DNA from: DATIRA01 sp964553405
Lineage (GTDB): Bacteria; Pseudomonadota; Gammaproteobacteria; Steroidobacterales; Steroidobacteraceae
DNA: 64,000 nucleotides
Assembly (NCBI GenBank): GCA_964553405.1
Contig: CAZKLS010000002.1
Span: forward strand, 16,269-80,268
Direction of reading: 5' to 3'
In this document: one piece after another, positions 51,837 through 60,033 of the stretch
Numbering within the stretch: position 1 is the stretch's first letter
Layout of the letters: each line of letters begins with the position of its first letter
Made by a program: the position numbers and the translations under genes
Notes under the pieces: model-generated
The model's database searches: none
The model's input: only the letters and a program-made list of their open reading frames with translations
Told to the model about the DNA's origin: nothing

Positions 51837-52933
51837 TCGAAGCGGAACCACGCGACGACCAGGCTGAGCACGATCGGGCCGACGAACAGCCCGATGAAAC
51901 CGAAGGCCGACAGGCCGCCCATGACGCCGATGAAGACTGCCAGCGTCGGCACGTCCGCACGACCGGAGATCAGCATCGGCCTGAGGAAATTGTCGACCAT
52001 GCCGACGACGAGCGTACCCCATGCAGCCATGAAGATCGCCTGCCAGTAGTCGCCCACCGTGGCCAGATAGATCGCGGCCGGTCCCCAGACCAGCGTCGTG
52101 CCCACCAGCGGCACCAGCGCGAACAGCGCGGCCAGGACGCCGAACACCAGTGGCGAGGGCAGGCCCGTGATCCAGAACGCGACGCCCACGAGCAGGCCCT
52201 GCACCAGTGCCGTCGCCCCGACGCCGACGAACACGGCGCGCGTCACGTCGGTCAGGAAGGTCAGCGCCCGCGCGCGCCGATCCTCTTCGATCGGCAGCAG
52301 GCTGGCGGCGCGGCTCGCGACGGCCGGGCCGTCGCGCAGCACGAAGAACAGGATGAACAGCATCAGCACGAAGCTGACGATCGTTCCGACCGCGCCCATC
52401 ACGACCGCGCCGCCGGACGCGGCGAGCGCCTGCAGCAGCTTCTTGGTGCCGGCCAGCACCCAGCCCTGCAACTGCTCGAGCGTCACTTGAGCGTGTTCCT
52501 CGATCCAGGCCACCGGTTTCTCCAGGATCGGCCAGGCCGCGACGTCGAGCGTGGCGACGCCGGTCGCGTTCGGCGTCAACGCGTCGATCCTGGCCAGCAG
52601 GTGACCCGCCTGCACCGCCACCGCGGCCGCGATCATCGTCACCGGCAGCACGAACAGCAGCACCGTCAGCGTCGTGGTCAGCGCGCTGGCGAGTCGCCGG
52701 CGGTCTCCGAGCCGTGCCGTGAGGTTCTCGTTGAGCGGTGTAAGCAGCGCGCCGAGCAGCAGTGCCCAGACCACCGGATGCCACAGCGGCTCGATGATCC
52801 GCCAGACCAGGTACAGCACACCGAGGACCAGCAGCAGTCCACCCACGCGCCACCAGAACCGGTCCGGGGGTGCGGACGCGGGGTCCGGGATCGTGACCGT
52901 GGTCTCGCCTAGGTCGTCGCCGTTCGATTCCAT
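51837..52933 (-). CDS. AI-2E family transporter, C-terminally truncated by gap
   Basis: At least 365 residues of an AI-2E/PerM-type membrane protein, running into the gap in its last helix region. It has about eight membrane helices: an N-terminal pair (RVGGLLLVLGVLYLVWRIIE and the following VVWALLLGALLTPLNENL), a long periplasmic loop, then GTIVSFVLMLFILFFVLRDG, LPSPLVFGVLAALFALVPLVG and FGFIGLFVGPIVLSLVVAW. Family members export autoinducer-2 or act as sodium/proton antiporters; the sequence cannot decide. Its start lies 25 bases inside the AlgR-like gene. Confidence 0.9.
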
Positions 52934-53709
52934 GTCTTCAATCCGCTCCTGAACTGCCGCAGGGCCTCCGCGGCGTGGCGCCGGCTCACCGGCAGCGTCT
53001 CCTCGGCTTCCTTGAACCGCACCAGGTACTGGCCTTCGGCGTTGCGCTCGAGTGCTTGCACGTGGCGCAGCGCCACCAGCGAATTGCGGTGTATGCGCAG
53101 GAAATCGGGCGAGAATTCTTCGGCCAGGGCCCGCAGCGACTCGTCGATCAGGTCGCTGCCGCCCCGGTGGCGCACGGTCACGTACTTCTGGTCGGCGCAG
53201 AAGAAATAGACGTCCTCGATCGGAATCAGCCGGAGCTGATCCCCGTGGCGCGCGCAGACCGAAGTGCGTCGCCGACCGAGCCGGGTGTGTTCCGCCAGCC
53301 TGAGCAGCTGTGGCGTCGCGAGTCGCGCCGCGTGGCGGATCGCCCGCGCGAGTTTTTCCCGGCGGACCGGCTTCAACAGGTAGCCGAGCGCCTGTGTCTC
53401 AAAGGCCTCGAGCGCGTGCTCGTCGTAGGCCGTCGTGAAGATCACCGCCGGCGGCGTCTGCAACCGCCCGAGGTGCCGCGCGGCCTCGATGCCGTCCATG
53501 CCGGGCATGCGTATGTCCAGCAGCACGACGTCCGGGGCGAGCGCGGTGCAGAGCTCCAGGGCTTCCCGGCCGTTGCCCGCCTCGGCGATCACGCTGACCC
53601 GCGGCATCTCCCCGAGCAGCCGCCGGAGCCGTTCCCTCGCCGGGGGCTCGTCGTCGACGATGAGCGCACGCAGTGCCGGCTCGTCGGGCGCGGGTGGGAT
53701 CGTATCCAT
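52909..53709 (-). CDS. LytTR response regulator (AlgR-like)
   Basis: A 266-residue response regulator. The receiver domain has LRALIVDDEPPARERLRRLL, the phospho-acceptor Asp65 in DVVLLDIRMPGMDG, and the Lys in GYLLKPV. The output is a LytTR DNA-binding domain (LRLIPIEDVYFFCADQKYVT, FLRIHRNSLVALRHVQALER, LPVSRRHAAEAL). Next to AlgZ-like and hem genes, the order known from Pseudomonas algZ-algR-hemC-hemD, so an AlgR orthologue is likely. It starts 35 bases after the kinase stop. Confidence 0.9.
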   Translation of the reverse strand: MDTIPPAPDEPALRALIVDDEPPARERLRRLLGEMPRVSVIAEAGNGREALELCTALAPDVVLLDIRMPGMDGIEAARHLGRLQTPPAVIFTTAYDEHALEAFETQALGYLLKPVRREKLARAIRHAARLATPQLLRLAEHTRLGRRRTSVCARHGDQLRLIPIEDVYFFCADQKYVTVRHRGGSDLIDESLRALAEEFSPDFLRIHRNSLVALRHVQALERNAEGQYLVRFKEAEETLPVSRRHAAEALRQFRSGLKTWNRTATT

Positions 53710-53744
53710 GGGCCCGGCATTCTGCTTCGCCGGGGCGTCGCCTG

Positions 53745-54851
53745 TCACCGTCCCGTCTCTCCCCGATCGCCCTCTGCGAACACGCAGGGGAAGCGGAGCC
53801 GTACGAGGTACCGGCCCGTGCTTTCCTCCACCTCGACCGCCGAGCGGCCCGGAAAGAGCAGCTCGAGTCGCTGCCGGATGTTCTCGAGCGCGATCCGGTT
53901 GCCGCCTCTCGCGACTTTCCCCGCGGTCGTCACCGGGTTGGCGACCTCGATCACGACGGCGTCGTCCGCGACGCTGCCCGTGACCGCTATCGTGCCCCCC
54001 TCGGGCAGTGGCTCGATGCCATGGCCGATCGCGTTCTCCAGCAGCGGCTGCAGCAGCAGCCCGGGCACGATGGCCCTGGCCGGCAGCTGCGCGACGTTCC
54101 ATTTGACCCGCAGCCGGTCCCCCAGCCGCAGCTGCTCGATGCGCTGGTATATGCGCGCGACCTCCAGCTCCTCCCGCAGGCTGATGTTCGCCCGCGATTC
54201 ACCGAGGCTGGCGCGGAACAGGTCCGCGAGGTCCTCGATCGCTTCCTCGGCGCGCCCGGGGTCGCTGCGGGTCAGCGACGCGATCGTATTCATGCTGTTG
54301 AACAGGAAGTGAGGACGGATCCGTGCCTGCAGCGCATTCACCCGGGCCCGTGCCTCCAGTTCGACGCTGCGGCGCCACTGGCTGGTGACATAGAAGTAGC
54401 GCAGCGCCAGCGCGCCGACGATGCCCGCGATCAGCAGGTTCGGGATCAGGAACGCCCAGTGCGCCTGGGGAAACAGACTGGAGGCGATCCCGAGCCGGTC
54501 GGCCCACAGCCGCCCGAACCAGTAGACCGCTTCCGAGACCAGCGCGACGGTGCCGACCATCAGGCCGAGCGCGAGTCCCGTCGCGCGTGGCAGCGGCATG
54601 CGGCCGAGCCAGCCCCGGCTGACGCAGAGCACGCCCGCGCAGAGCAGTCCCGTCCAGAGCAGGTACGCCGACGTGCGTGCCAGGTCAGTCCAGAATGAGC
54701 CGGCGAGCGACTGGCGCGCCAGCGCGAGGACGAACGAGAGCAGCGCGGCGATCAGCACGATCGCGAGCACCGCGCGCGGCTGGCAGAAGTCGGGCAGGTA
54801 GAAGCCGCGCTGCTCGCCCGCGGGCATCGCCGCGCCAGGCGCGCGGTTCAT
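53745..54851 (-). CDS. LytS-type sensor histidine kinase (AlgZ/FimS-like)
   Basis: A 368-residue kinase with about six membrane helices and no separate sensor domain, then a LytS-type His-kinase region: His181 in QARIRPHFLFNSMNTIASL, and the N-box LLLQPLLENAIGHGIEP. The glycine box is altered to GGNRIALENIRQRL, as in AlgZ-type kinases that lack the usual GxGxG run, so ATP binding may be weak. Its partner is the LytTR regulator directly downstream. Its ATG overlaps the dehydrogenase stop by 4 bases. Confidence 0.9.
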   Translation of the reverse strand: MNRAPGAAMPAGEQRGFYLPDFCQPRAVLAIVLIAALLSFVLALARQSLAGSFWTDLARTSAYLLWTGLLCAGVLCVSRGWLGRMPLPRATGLALGLMVGTVALVSEAVYWFGRLWADRLGIASSLFPQAHWAFLIPNLLIAGIVGALALRYFYVTSQWRRSVELEARARVNALQARIRPHFLFNSMNTIASLTRSDPGRAEEAIEDLADLFRASLGESRANISLREELEVARIYQRIEQLRLGDRLRVKWNVAQLPARAIVPGLLLQPLLENAIGHGIEPLPEGGTIAVTGSVADDAVVIEVANPVTTAGKVARGGNRIALENIRQRLELLFPGRSAVEVEESTGRYLVRLRFPCVFAEGDRGETGR

Positions 54852-55759
54852 CCGCCCGGCGGCTCCCCGGCCCCGCGGTCGCCGGCCTCGAACAACGCTT
54901 CCTTGAGCCGGAACAGCGTCGAGATGTCTTCGTCCCCGTGCCCCTGCTCGATCAGCTGCCGGTACTGATCCAGCGCCGCCTCGACCAGCGGCAGCTCGAC
55001 GCCGTGGCGGGCGGCCATGTCGCGGCAGATCTTCAGGTCCTTCTCGTGCAGGCGCACCCGGAAGCCGGGCGGGTAGGAGCCGCGCACGATGTTCGGGGCT
55101 CGGTTGACGAAATACCAGCTCGAGCCTGCGCCCTTGCCCAGCGTGTCGATCAACGCCTCGAGCGGAAGCCCCTCGGCCCTGGCGAAAGCCATCGCCTCGG
55201 CCACGGCCTGGATGATGCCGGCGCACATGATCTGGTTCGTCGCCTTGGCGGCCTGGCCCGCCCCGGTGTCGCCGAAGCGCGTCACGGTGCCACCCATGGC
55301 CTCGAGAACCGGTCTCGCGCGCTCGAACGCAGCCTCCGGCCCGCCGACCATGATCGCGAGCGTGCCCTGCCGGGCACCTTCGACGCCGCCGCTGACCGGC
55401 GCGTCCAGGAAGTCCACGTCCCGCGATGCCAGTCGCCGCGCGGCTTCGCGGGCCGTATCGGCGCTCACCGTCGAGCAGTCGATGACGATCGCGCCGGGCC
55501 TGAGGTTTCCGGTCAGCTGGTCGACCACTTCGAGCATGTCGGCATCGGCGGATACGCAGAGCACGACCACGTCGCAAGCCTCGGCGAGTTCGGCCGGGCT
55601 CGCCGCGACGCGCACCTGCAGTTCGGCGGCGACCTGATCGGACGCCGCCCGAGACCGGTTCCAGACGCACTCGAGCAGGCCGCGCCGGTGCAGGCAGCGG
55701 GCCATGCCGCGCCCCATGGCCCCGAGCCCGACGAAGCCGACCCTGGGCGCCGTCGTCAT
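54848..55759 (-). CDS. Beta-hydroxyacid dehydrogenase (3-hydroxyisobutyrate/tartronate semialdehyde type)
   Basis: A 303-residue NAD(P)-dependent dehydrogenase. The Rossmann signature is VGFVGLGAMGRGMARCLHRR, the substrate motif DAPVSGGVEGARQGTLAIMV, and the catalytic Lys lies in GQAAKATNQIMCAG. These define the 3-hydroxyisobutyrate dehydrogenase / 2-hydroxy-3-oxopropionate reductase / glyoxylate reductase group, without a sure choice. Sitting between DUF4124 and the AlgZ-like kinase with 4-base overlaps at both ends is unusual company for a metabolic enzyme. Confidence 0.88.
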   Translation of the reverse strand: MTTAPRVGFVGLGAMGRGMARCLHRRGLLECVWNRSRAASDQVAAELQVRVAASPAELAEACDVVVLCVSADADMLEVVDQLTGNLRPGAIVIDCSTVSADTAREAARRLASRDVDFLDAPVSGGVEGARQGTLAIMVGGPEAAFERARPVLEAMGGTVTRFGDTGAGQAAKATNQIMCAGIIQAVAEAMAFARAEGLPLEALIDTLGKGAGSSWYFVNRAPNIVRGSYPPGFRVRLHEKDLKICRDMAARHGVELPLVEAALDQYRQLIEQGHGDEDISTLFRLKEALFEAGDRGAGEPPGG

Positions 55760-56217
55760 AATCCGGCGCAGAGCTCTTCCATGGACTTGCGGGCGGTCTC
55801 GCGCGCCGCGTCAATCTCGTCGGAATCGAGGTAGCGGCGATCGTCGTCGGTCGCGCCGCGCTCGTAGATCCGGCGGGCGTTCATCAGCGACTCGTACTTC
55901 TGGCGTGCGTCGATGCAGCGCTTGGCCTGGTCCTCCGCGGTCAATGCCTTCGCCTTGCGCGCGTCCTCGGCCTCGGTGACGATCGACTCGTCGGTCTCCT
56001 CCGCCTTGGCGTAGCGTTTCATCTCGGCATCGTAGCGGCTCTTGACCTCGACGACGTCGGTCGAGCGGCTCGCGATGTCGAGTTTCTCGGCCGGCAGGCG
56101 ATCCGGCCGGTCGGTGTAGATCGGCTGGCCCTTGGGGTCGGTAGTCCGGTAGACCTCTGCGGCGTGGACCACTCCGGCCAGCAGCAGCGCGATCAGCAGC
56201 GTGCACGTTCGCTTCAT
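55756..56217 (-). CDS. DUF4124 domain secreted protein
   Basis: A 153-residue protein with a Sec signal peptide (MKRTCTLLIALLLAGVVHAA) and an N-terminal DUF4124 domain (EVYRTTDPKGQPIYTDRPDR), a short beta-rich periplasmic module of unknown role. The rest is a charged helical region (EEAKALTAEDQAKR-like, YESLMNARRIYERGATDDDR) with a Cys pair (RCIDARQ, LCAGL). The start at 56217 gives the signal peptide; the frame is open to 56334. First gene of the DUF4124-dehydrogenase-AlgZ-AlgR-AI-2E run. Confidence 0.85.
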   Translation of the reverse strand: MKRTCTLLIALLLAGVVHAAEVYRTTDPKGQPIYTDRPDRLPAEKLDIASRSTDVVEVKSRYDAEMKRYAKAEETDESIVTEAEDARKAKALTAEDQAKRCIDARQKYESLMNARRIYERGATDDDRRYLDSDEIDAARETARKSMEELCAGL

Positions 56218-56332
56218 GCGATTGCCTCCAACGCAACGCCGCGAGTCTAGCAGGACGCCGGCCCGCTGCCGTGGAGGCGGCCACCTGGACGGCGAAACTG
56301 AGACCCGGTACCGCAGGCTGCCTTGCATGGAC

Positions 56333-56358
56333 AAAAAAAGGGCACCTCGAAGGTGCCC
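56333..56358 (-). terminator. Rho-independent terminator of amtB
   Basis: On the minus strand, GGGCACCT pairs perfectly with AGGTGCCC around a TCG loop (56340-56358) and is followed by seven T's (56333-56339). It ends the glnK-amtB transcript 55 bases past the stop. Confidence 0.9.
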
Positions 56359-56376
56359 AAACGGGGGAGAACCGTG

Positions 56377-56403
56377 CCCCGGGGCGCCGACGGCGCCCCG
56401 GGG
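56377..56403 (-). repeat. Perfect 12-base GC-only hairpin after amtB
   Basis: CCCCGGGGCGCC (56377-56388) and GGCGCCCCGGGG (56392-56403) form a 12-base perfect stem with a 3-base loop, between the amtB stop and the T-run terminator. It has no T-run of its own and probably shields the mRNA 3' end. Confidence 0.75.
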
Positions 56404-56412
56404 GTCCAGCTT

Positions 56413-57759
56413 CTAGAGGTTGTAGCCGCGCTCGTCGTGCAGCGAGAGGTCGAGACCCATCGTCTCCTCCTCGCCGGTGACGCGCAGCCCGATCACCGCG
56501 TCGACGATCTTCAGCAGCACGAACGAGAGGACGCCCGAGAACACGACCGTGAACAGCACGCTCTTGATCTGCACCCAGACCTGGCCGCCGATCGTCGCGT
56601 CGCCTGGATCCCACACGCCTCCGAGCGCGGGGAAGGCGAACACGCCGGTGAGGACCGCGCCGACGATGCCGCCGACGGCGTGCACGCCGAACACGTCGAG
56701 CGAGTCGTCGTAGCCGAGCTTGCGCTTCATGCGGGTCGCAGCGAGGAAGCACAGCACCCCGGAGATCGCGCCGATCGCGAGCGCACCCATCGGGCCGGCC
56801 GTGCCGGACGCCGGAGTGATCGCGACCAGTCCCCCGACCGCGCCGGAGACGATGCCGAGCACGCTCGGCTTGCCGTGGGAAACCCACTCCGCGAACATCC
56901 AGGCCAGCGCGGCGGCGGCGGTCGCGATCTGCGTCACCAGCATCGCCATGCCCGCGGACGACCCCGCGCTGACGGCACTGCCGGCATTGAAGCCGAACCA
57001 GCCCACCCAGAGCATCGAGGCACCGACGACGGTCAGCGTCATGTTGTGCGGCGGCATCGGCGTGACCGGGTAGCCCTTGCGCTTGCCGAGCACGAGCGCC
57101 GCGACCAGGCCGGCGATGCCGGCGTTGATGTGCACGACGGTGCCGCCGGCGAAGTCCAGCACGCCCCAGTCCCACATCAGAGCGCCGTCGCCGCTCCAGA
57201 CCATGTGCGTCATCGGCGCGTAGACGAACGTGAACCACAGCGCGAGGAACAGCAGCAACGCCGAGAACTTCATCCGCTCGGCGAAGGCGCCGACGATCAG
57301 CGCCGGCGTGATGATGGCGAACGTCATCTGGAACGTCGCGAAGACCGACTCGGGAATCGTGCCGATCAGCGAGTCGAGCCCGACGTTGCCCATGAACGCG
57401 TTGCCGAGGCCGCCGATGAACGACCGCAGGTTCAGCTCGCCGGCCACCATGCCGGTGGTGTCGAAGGCCAGGCTGTAGCCGTAGAGCGTCCACAGCACCG
57501 TCATCAGCGCCGTCGCCGCGAAGCACTGCATCAGCACCGACAGCACGTTCTTCGAACGGACCATGCCCGCGTAGAAGAGCGCGAGACCGGGAATCGTCAT
57601 GAACAGCACCAGCACAGTGGCCGTGAGCATCCAAGCCGTGTCACCGGTGTCCAGCGTCGGTGTCTCGTCCTGGGCGAGGCCGACGGCCGGAGCCATGAGT
57701 GGTGCCAGGGCGAGCGCGTAGCGCAGCCCTCTGTTGAGCGGTTGTATGGAAGGGATCAC
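56413..57759 (-). CDS. amtB: Ammonium transporter
   Basis: A 448-residue Amt/Mep/Rh channel with a cleavable signal peptide (to about GLAQDET) and 11 membrane helices. The signatures are AWMLTATVLVLFMTIPGLAL, FYAGMVRSKNVLSVLMQ, DFAGGTVVHINAGIAGLVAA (pore His) and DVFGVHAVGGIVGAVLTG (second pore His). The start is a GTG at 57759 with a strong GAGGAG ribosome site; no ATG fits. It is the second gene of glnK-amtB and would be gated by GlnK binding to its cytoplasmic face under nitrogen sufficiency. Confidence 0.95.
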   Translation of the reverse strand: MIPSIQPLNRGLRYALALAPLMAPAVGLAQDETPTLDTGDTAWMLTATVLVLFMTIPGLALFYAGMVRSKNVLSVLMQCFAATALMTVLWTLYGYSLAFDTTGMVAGELNLRSFIGGLGNAFMGNVGLDSLIGTIPESVFATFQMTFAIITPALIVGAFAERMKFSALLLFLALWFTFVYAPMTHMVWSGDGALMWDWGVLDFAGGTVVHINAGIAGLVAALVLGKRKGYPVTPMPPHNMTLTVVGASMLWVGWFGFNAGSAVSAGSSAGMAMLVTQIATAAAALAWMFAEWVSHGKPSVLGIVSGAVGGLVAITPASGTAGPMGALAIGAISGVLCFLAATRMKRKLGYDDSLDVFGVHAVGGIVGAVLTGVFAFPALGGVWDPGDATIGGQVWVQIKSVLFTVVFSGVLSFVLLKIVDAVIGLRVTGEEETMGLDLSLHDERGYNL

Positions 57760-57811
57760 TGTGGTTCTCCTCGGACGATCAATAGTGGTCTGAAGCTCTC
57801 GATTGGACGGG

Positions 57812-58150
57812 TCACACGGCATCGGAGCCCTGCTCGCCCGTCCTGATGCGCACGGCCTGCTCGAGGTGGGTGACGAAGATCTTTCCGTCCCCGATGCGTC
57901 CCGTGCGCGCGACGTTGGTGACGGCCTCGAGCACCTGTTCGACGACGGTGTCGTCCACGGCGATCTCGACCTTGGTCTTCGGCACCAGGTCGATGCGGTA
58001 CTCGGCCCCGCGGTAGATCTCCGTGTGGCCGCGCTGGCGACCAAAGCCCTGCACCTCGGTGACGGTCACGCCCTGTATGCCGATGTCGGCGATGGCCTGC
58101 CGCACGTCATCGAGCTTGAACGGCTTGATGATCGCGGTGATGAGTTTCAT
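57812..58150 (-). CDS. glnK: Nitrogen regulatory protein P-II
   Basis: A 112-residue PII signalling protein. The T-loop carries the uridylylation Tyr51 (RGAEYRIDLVPKTKVEI), and MKLITAIIKPFKLDDVRQAI and the C-terminal GDGKIFVTHLEQAVRIRTGE are canonical. Cotranscription with amtB and the sigma-54 promoter upstream support GlnK rather than GlnB. It senses 2-oxoglutarate and ATP/ADP and blocks AmtB when nitrogen is plentiful. Confidence 0.95.
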   Translation of the reverse strand: MKLITAIIKPFKLDDVRQAIADIGIQGVTVTEVQGFGRQRGHTEIYRGAEYRIDLVPKTKVEIAVDDTVVEQVLEAVTNVARTGRIGDGKIFVTHLEQAVRIRTGEQGSDAV

Positions 58151-58197
58151 CGAGGGCCACCCTCCATACGCCTGTCGGGCACTTCGGGGCGTGGTGA

Positions 58198-58213
58198 TGC
58201 AGGAACCGTGCCA
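58198..58213 (-). promoter_or_regulatory. Sigma-54 promoter of glnK-amtB
   Basis: On the minus strand the site reads TGGCAC-N5-CTGCA, matching the -24/-12 consensus TGGCAC-N5-TTGCA at ten of eleven positions with exact spacing, about 50 bases before the glnK ATG. The expected transcription start is near 58187. Confidence 0.8.
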
Positions 58214-58267
58214 CGGCCTCGATTCGGCGGCCGCAGGCGGTGGGGGCGGTCATTGCCCGCCGCTGGC

Positions 58268-58282
58268 GCACCAATATGGAGC
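58268..58282. promoter_or_regulatory. Candidate NtrC site upstream of glnK
   Basis: GCACC-AATAT-GGAGC (58268-58282) resembles the NtrC dyad GCACC-N5-GGTGC with one mismatch, about 90 bases upstream of the predicted glnK start, the right place for an enhancer. It is a single site, and the 285-base gap to ubiK holds no gene. Confidence 0.5.
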
Positions 58283-58435
58283 GGCTGCAGCGGCCGCGCG
58301 CATCAAGGCGGGGCGCTGCCCCGACCTGGTCATCTCCGGCCCGGCTCGCCGTGCGGTCGGCCCACTCATGCCGGCCGGGACAGGGTTTCGAATACACTTG
58401 GGGCCTCGCAGACCTGCCAGGCGGTGACTCTGAAA

Positions 58436-58681
58436 ATGGCTTTCGATCCCAGGCTGATCGACGACCTCGCGCGGCGGCTGGCCGGCTCGGTCCCGGAGGG
58501 CATGGTGGCGCTGCGGCGCGACCTCGAGCAGAACTTCAAGGTCGTGCTGCAGTCCGGACTGTCGCGCTTCGACCTGGTCACGCGGGAGGAATTCGACGTC
58601 CAGGCGGCGGTCCTGAAGCGCACACGGGAGAAGCTCGCCGCGCTCGAGCAACGGCTCGCTGCGCTGGAAAAGCCGCGCTGA
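58436..58681 (+). CDS. ubiK: Ubiquinone accessory factor UbiK
   Basis: An 81-residue UbiK (YqiC/BMFP) protein. DPRLIDDLARRLAGSVPEGM, LRRDLEQNFKVVLQSGLSRF and DLVTREEFDVQAAVLKRTRE match the family, ending in a coiled coil (LAALEQRLAALEK) used to trimerise and to bind UbiJ. It helps the Ubi complex under aerobic conditions. I use the ATG at 58436; a GTG at 58424 in the same frame would add four residues. It is divergent from glnK. Confidence 0.93.
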   Translation: MAFDPRLIDDLARRLAGSVPEGMVALRRDLEQNFKVVLQSGLSRFDLVTREEFDVQAAVLKRTREKLAALEQRLAALEKPR

Positions 58682-58747
58682 GTCCCGCTGCGGGACCGTC
58701 CGCAGGCTGCCGAGACAGCCGCGCTCGCGCGGCGGCCCCGGGCCGCG

Positions 58748-59515
58748 CTAGTGGCCCGCGAGGAACTCCGGCGCGACGTCGAGGACGATCAGGGACGCCA
58801 TCGCGAGCAGGAAGATGCCGAAAATCCTGCGCAGCACGGCCTGCGGCAGGCGTCGCCCGAGCCGGCTGCCGGCGATGCTGCCCGCCACGCCGAGTGCCGC
58901 GACGACGAGCAGCACCCGGTAGTCGAGCTCGAGGCCCTGCGAATCCAGCAGGCCGAGGTACTTCGCAAAGCCGGTGTAGGAGTTCAGCGCGATCACCGCG
59001 AGGCTGGTACCGACGGCACTGGACATCTGGACGCCTGCGAGCAGCACCAGCGCCGGAACGATCAGGAACCCGCCCCCGACGCCCACGAGCCCGCTCAGCA
59101 TGCCTACGCCGAGCCCGCCCGCGACGACCGCGAAGCGTCGCGGCTCGTGGCCGGCCCGCTCCAGGCTCGCGCCGCGCAGCATGCGCCAGCCGGCGGCCAG
59201 CATGACCGTTGCGAACAGCGCGAGCTGCAGCGTGCCGGGCACGAAGTGCGCGAGCGTCGCGCCGAGCCAGGCTCCGGCCATCCCCGGCAGGCCGAACCAG
59301 GCGACGTTGCGCCAGTCCACCTGCCGGTGCCGCGAGTACGGGATCGCTGCCGCGCTGGCGATCAGGCCCACCACCAGCAGCGAGCCGGCGATCGCGACTT
59401 TCTCCGGCTGGCCGAGCAGGTAGTGCAGCACCGGGACCGTGAGAATGGAGCCGCCGGAGCCCAGCAGGCCCAGGCTGAGCCCGATGGCGAGTGCACCGAG
59501 CACCGCGAGCAGCAC
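58748..59515 (-). CDS. TauE/SafE family sulfite/sulfonate exporter-like protein
   Basis: A 255-residue membrane protein with about eight helices in two repeats, the TauE/SafE fold: GLSLGLLGSGGSILTVPVLH is the first repeat motif and VGMLSGLVGVGGGFLIVPAL the second. Family members export sulfite, sulfoacetate or similar anions. It starts 25 bases after the BigR-like repressor stop on the same strand, so it is probably in its regulon, which makes a sulfur-anion substrate the best guess. Confidence 0.9.
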   Translation of the reverse strand: MLLAVLGALAIGLSLGLLGSGGSILTVPVLHYLLGQPEKVAIAGSLLVVGLIASAAAIPYSRHRQVDWRNVAWFGLPGMAGAWLGATLAHFVPGTLQLALFATVMLAAGWRMLRGASLERAGHEPRRFAVVAGGLGVGMLSGLVGVGGGFLIVPALVLLAGVQMSSAVGTSLAVIALNSYTGFAKYLGLLDSQGLELDYRVLLVVAALGVAGSIAGSRLGRRLPQAVLRRIFGIFLLAMASLIVLDVAPEFLAGH

Positions 59516-59540
59516 GCCGAGGTCCTCCGGGAGGTCGCCG

Positions 59541-59930
59541 CTATTCGCAGCTGCGCCGACGCGGCTTGCCGCGGCCGGCGGCCGGTGCCGGCACGCAGTA
59601 CAGTTCCTGCAGCAGGGCCATGACGCGCGTGACGGGTCCCGCGGGCAGCGAGTAATAGATCGACTGGGCCTCGCGGCGGGTGTGCACCAGGCCGGCCTCG
59701 CGCAGCAGCGCCAGGTGCTGCGAGAGCGCCGACTGGCTCAGCTTGACGCGCTGGTTCAGCTCGCCGACCGAGAGCGGCTGCTCGAGCAGGTTGCAGAGGA
59801 TCAGCAGGCGCTGTTCGTTGCCGAGGGCCTTCAGCAGGTCGGCGGCCTCGCCGGCGTGCTCGTGCATCTGCTCGAGCAGCCGCGTGTCGGGCTGCTGAAG
59901 CGGAGCGGGGCGGCGTTCTGCGGGCGACAT
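59541..59930 (-). CDS. ArsR-type repressor, BigR/SqrR-like persulfide sensor
   Basis: A 129-residue ArsR/SmtB winged-helix protein (DLLKALGNEQRLLILCNLLE, LSVGELNQRVKLSQSALSQH, LALLREAGLVHTRREAQSIY). It has no metal-site cysteine pair of the ArsR type (CVC) but keeps one cysteine in the first helix region (Cys46) and one near the end (Cys112), 66 residues apart, exactly the spacing of BigR Cys42/Cys108. Those cysteines link through sulfur in BigR/SqrR and release DNA. A second tail Cys (RRRSCE) is extra. The operator is at 59979-59994. Confidence 0.85.
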   Translation of the reverse strand: MSPAERRPAPLQQPDTRLLEQMHEHAGEAADLLKALGNEQRLLILCNLLEQPLSVGELNQRVKLSQSALSQHLALLREAGLVHTRREAQSIYYSLPAGPVTRVMALLQELYCVPAPAAGRGKPRRRSCE

Positions 59931-59970
59931 GCTGGATCCTGTGCCTGTGCAGCCGCAGTTTATTTCAGTC

Positions 59971-59999
59971 TTGACTAAATTAGCAAGTCCTAATATTGT
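59971..59999 (+). promoter_or_regulatory. Promoter and BigR-type operator between repressor and rhodanese
   Basis: TTGACT (59971-59976) and TATTGT (59994-59999) are 17 bases apart and make a good promoter for the rhodanese operon. Between them lies a perfect inverted repeat ATTAG-N6-CTAAT (59979-59994), like the ATTAG/CTAAT arms of BigR boxes. On the minus strand TTGCTA and AATAAA give a plausible promoter for the repressor over the same site, so one operator can shut both directions. Confidence 0.65.
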
Positions 60000-60033
60000 C
60001 GCGCCCCGGAACAGCGAACCGAGGTCGTCCCTG

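Noticed and set aside
51106..52933. Frames that read straight through the run of N
   Set aside because: The gap has unknown length, so any joined frame is an artefact.
58683..58735. GTCCCG/CGGGAC and GCCGCG/CGCGGC stems between ubiK and tauE as terminators
   Set aside because: Short stems in very GC-rich sequence without T-runs; could be chance.
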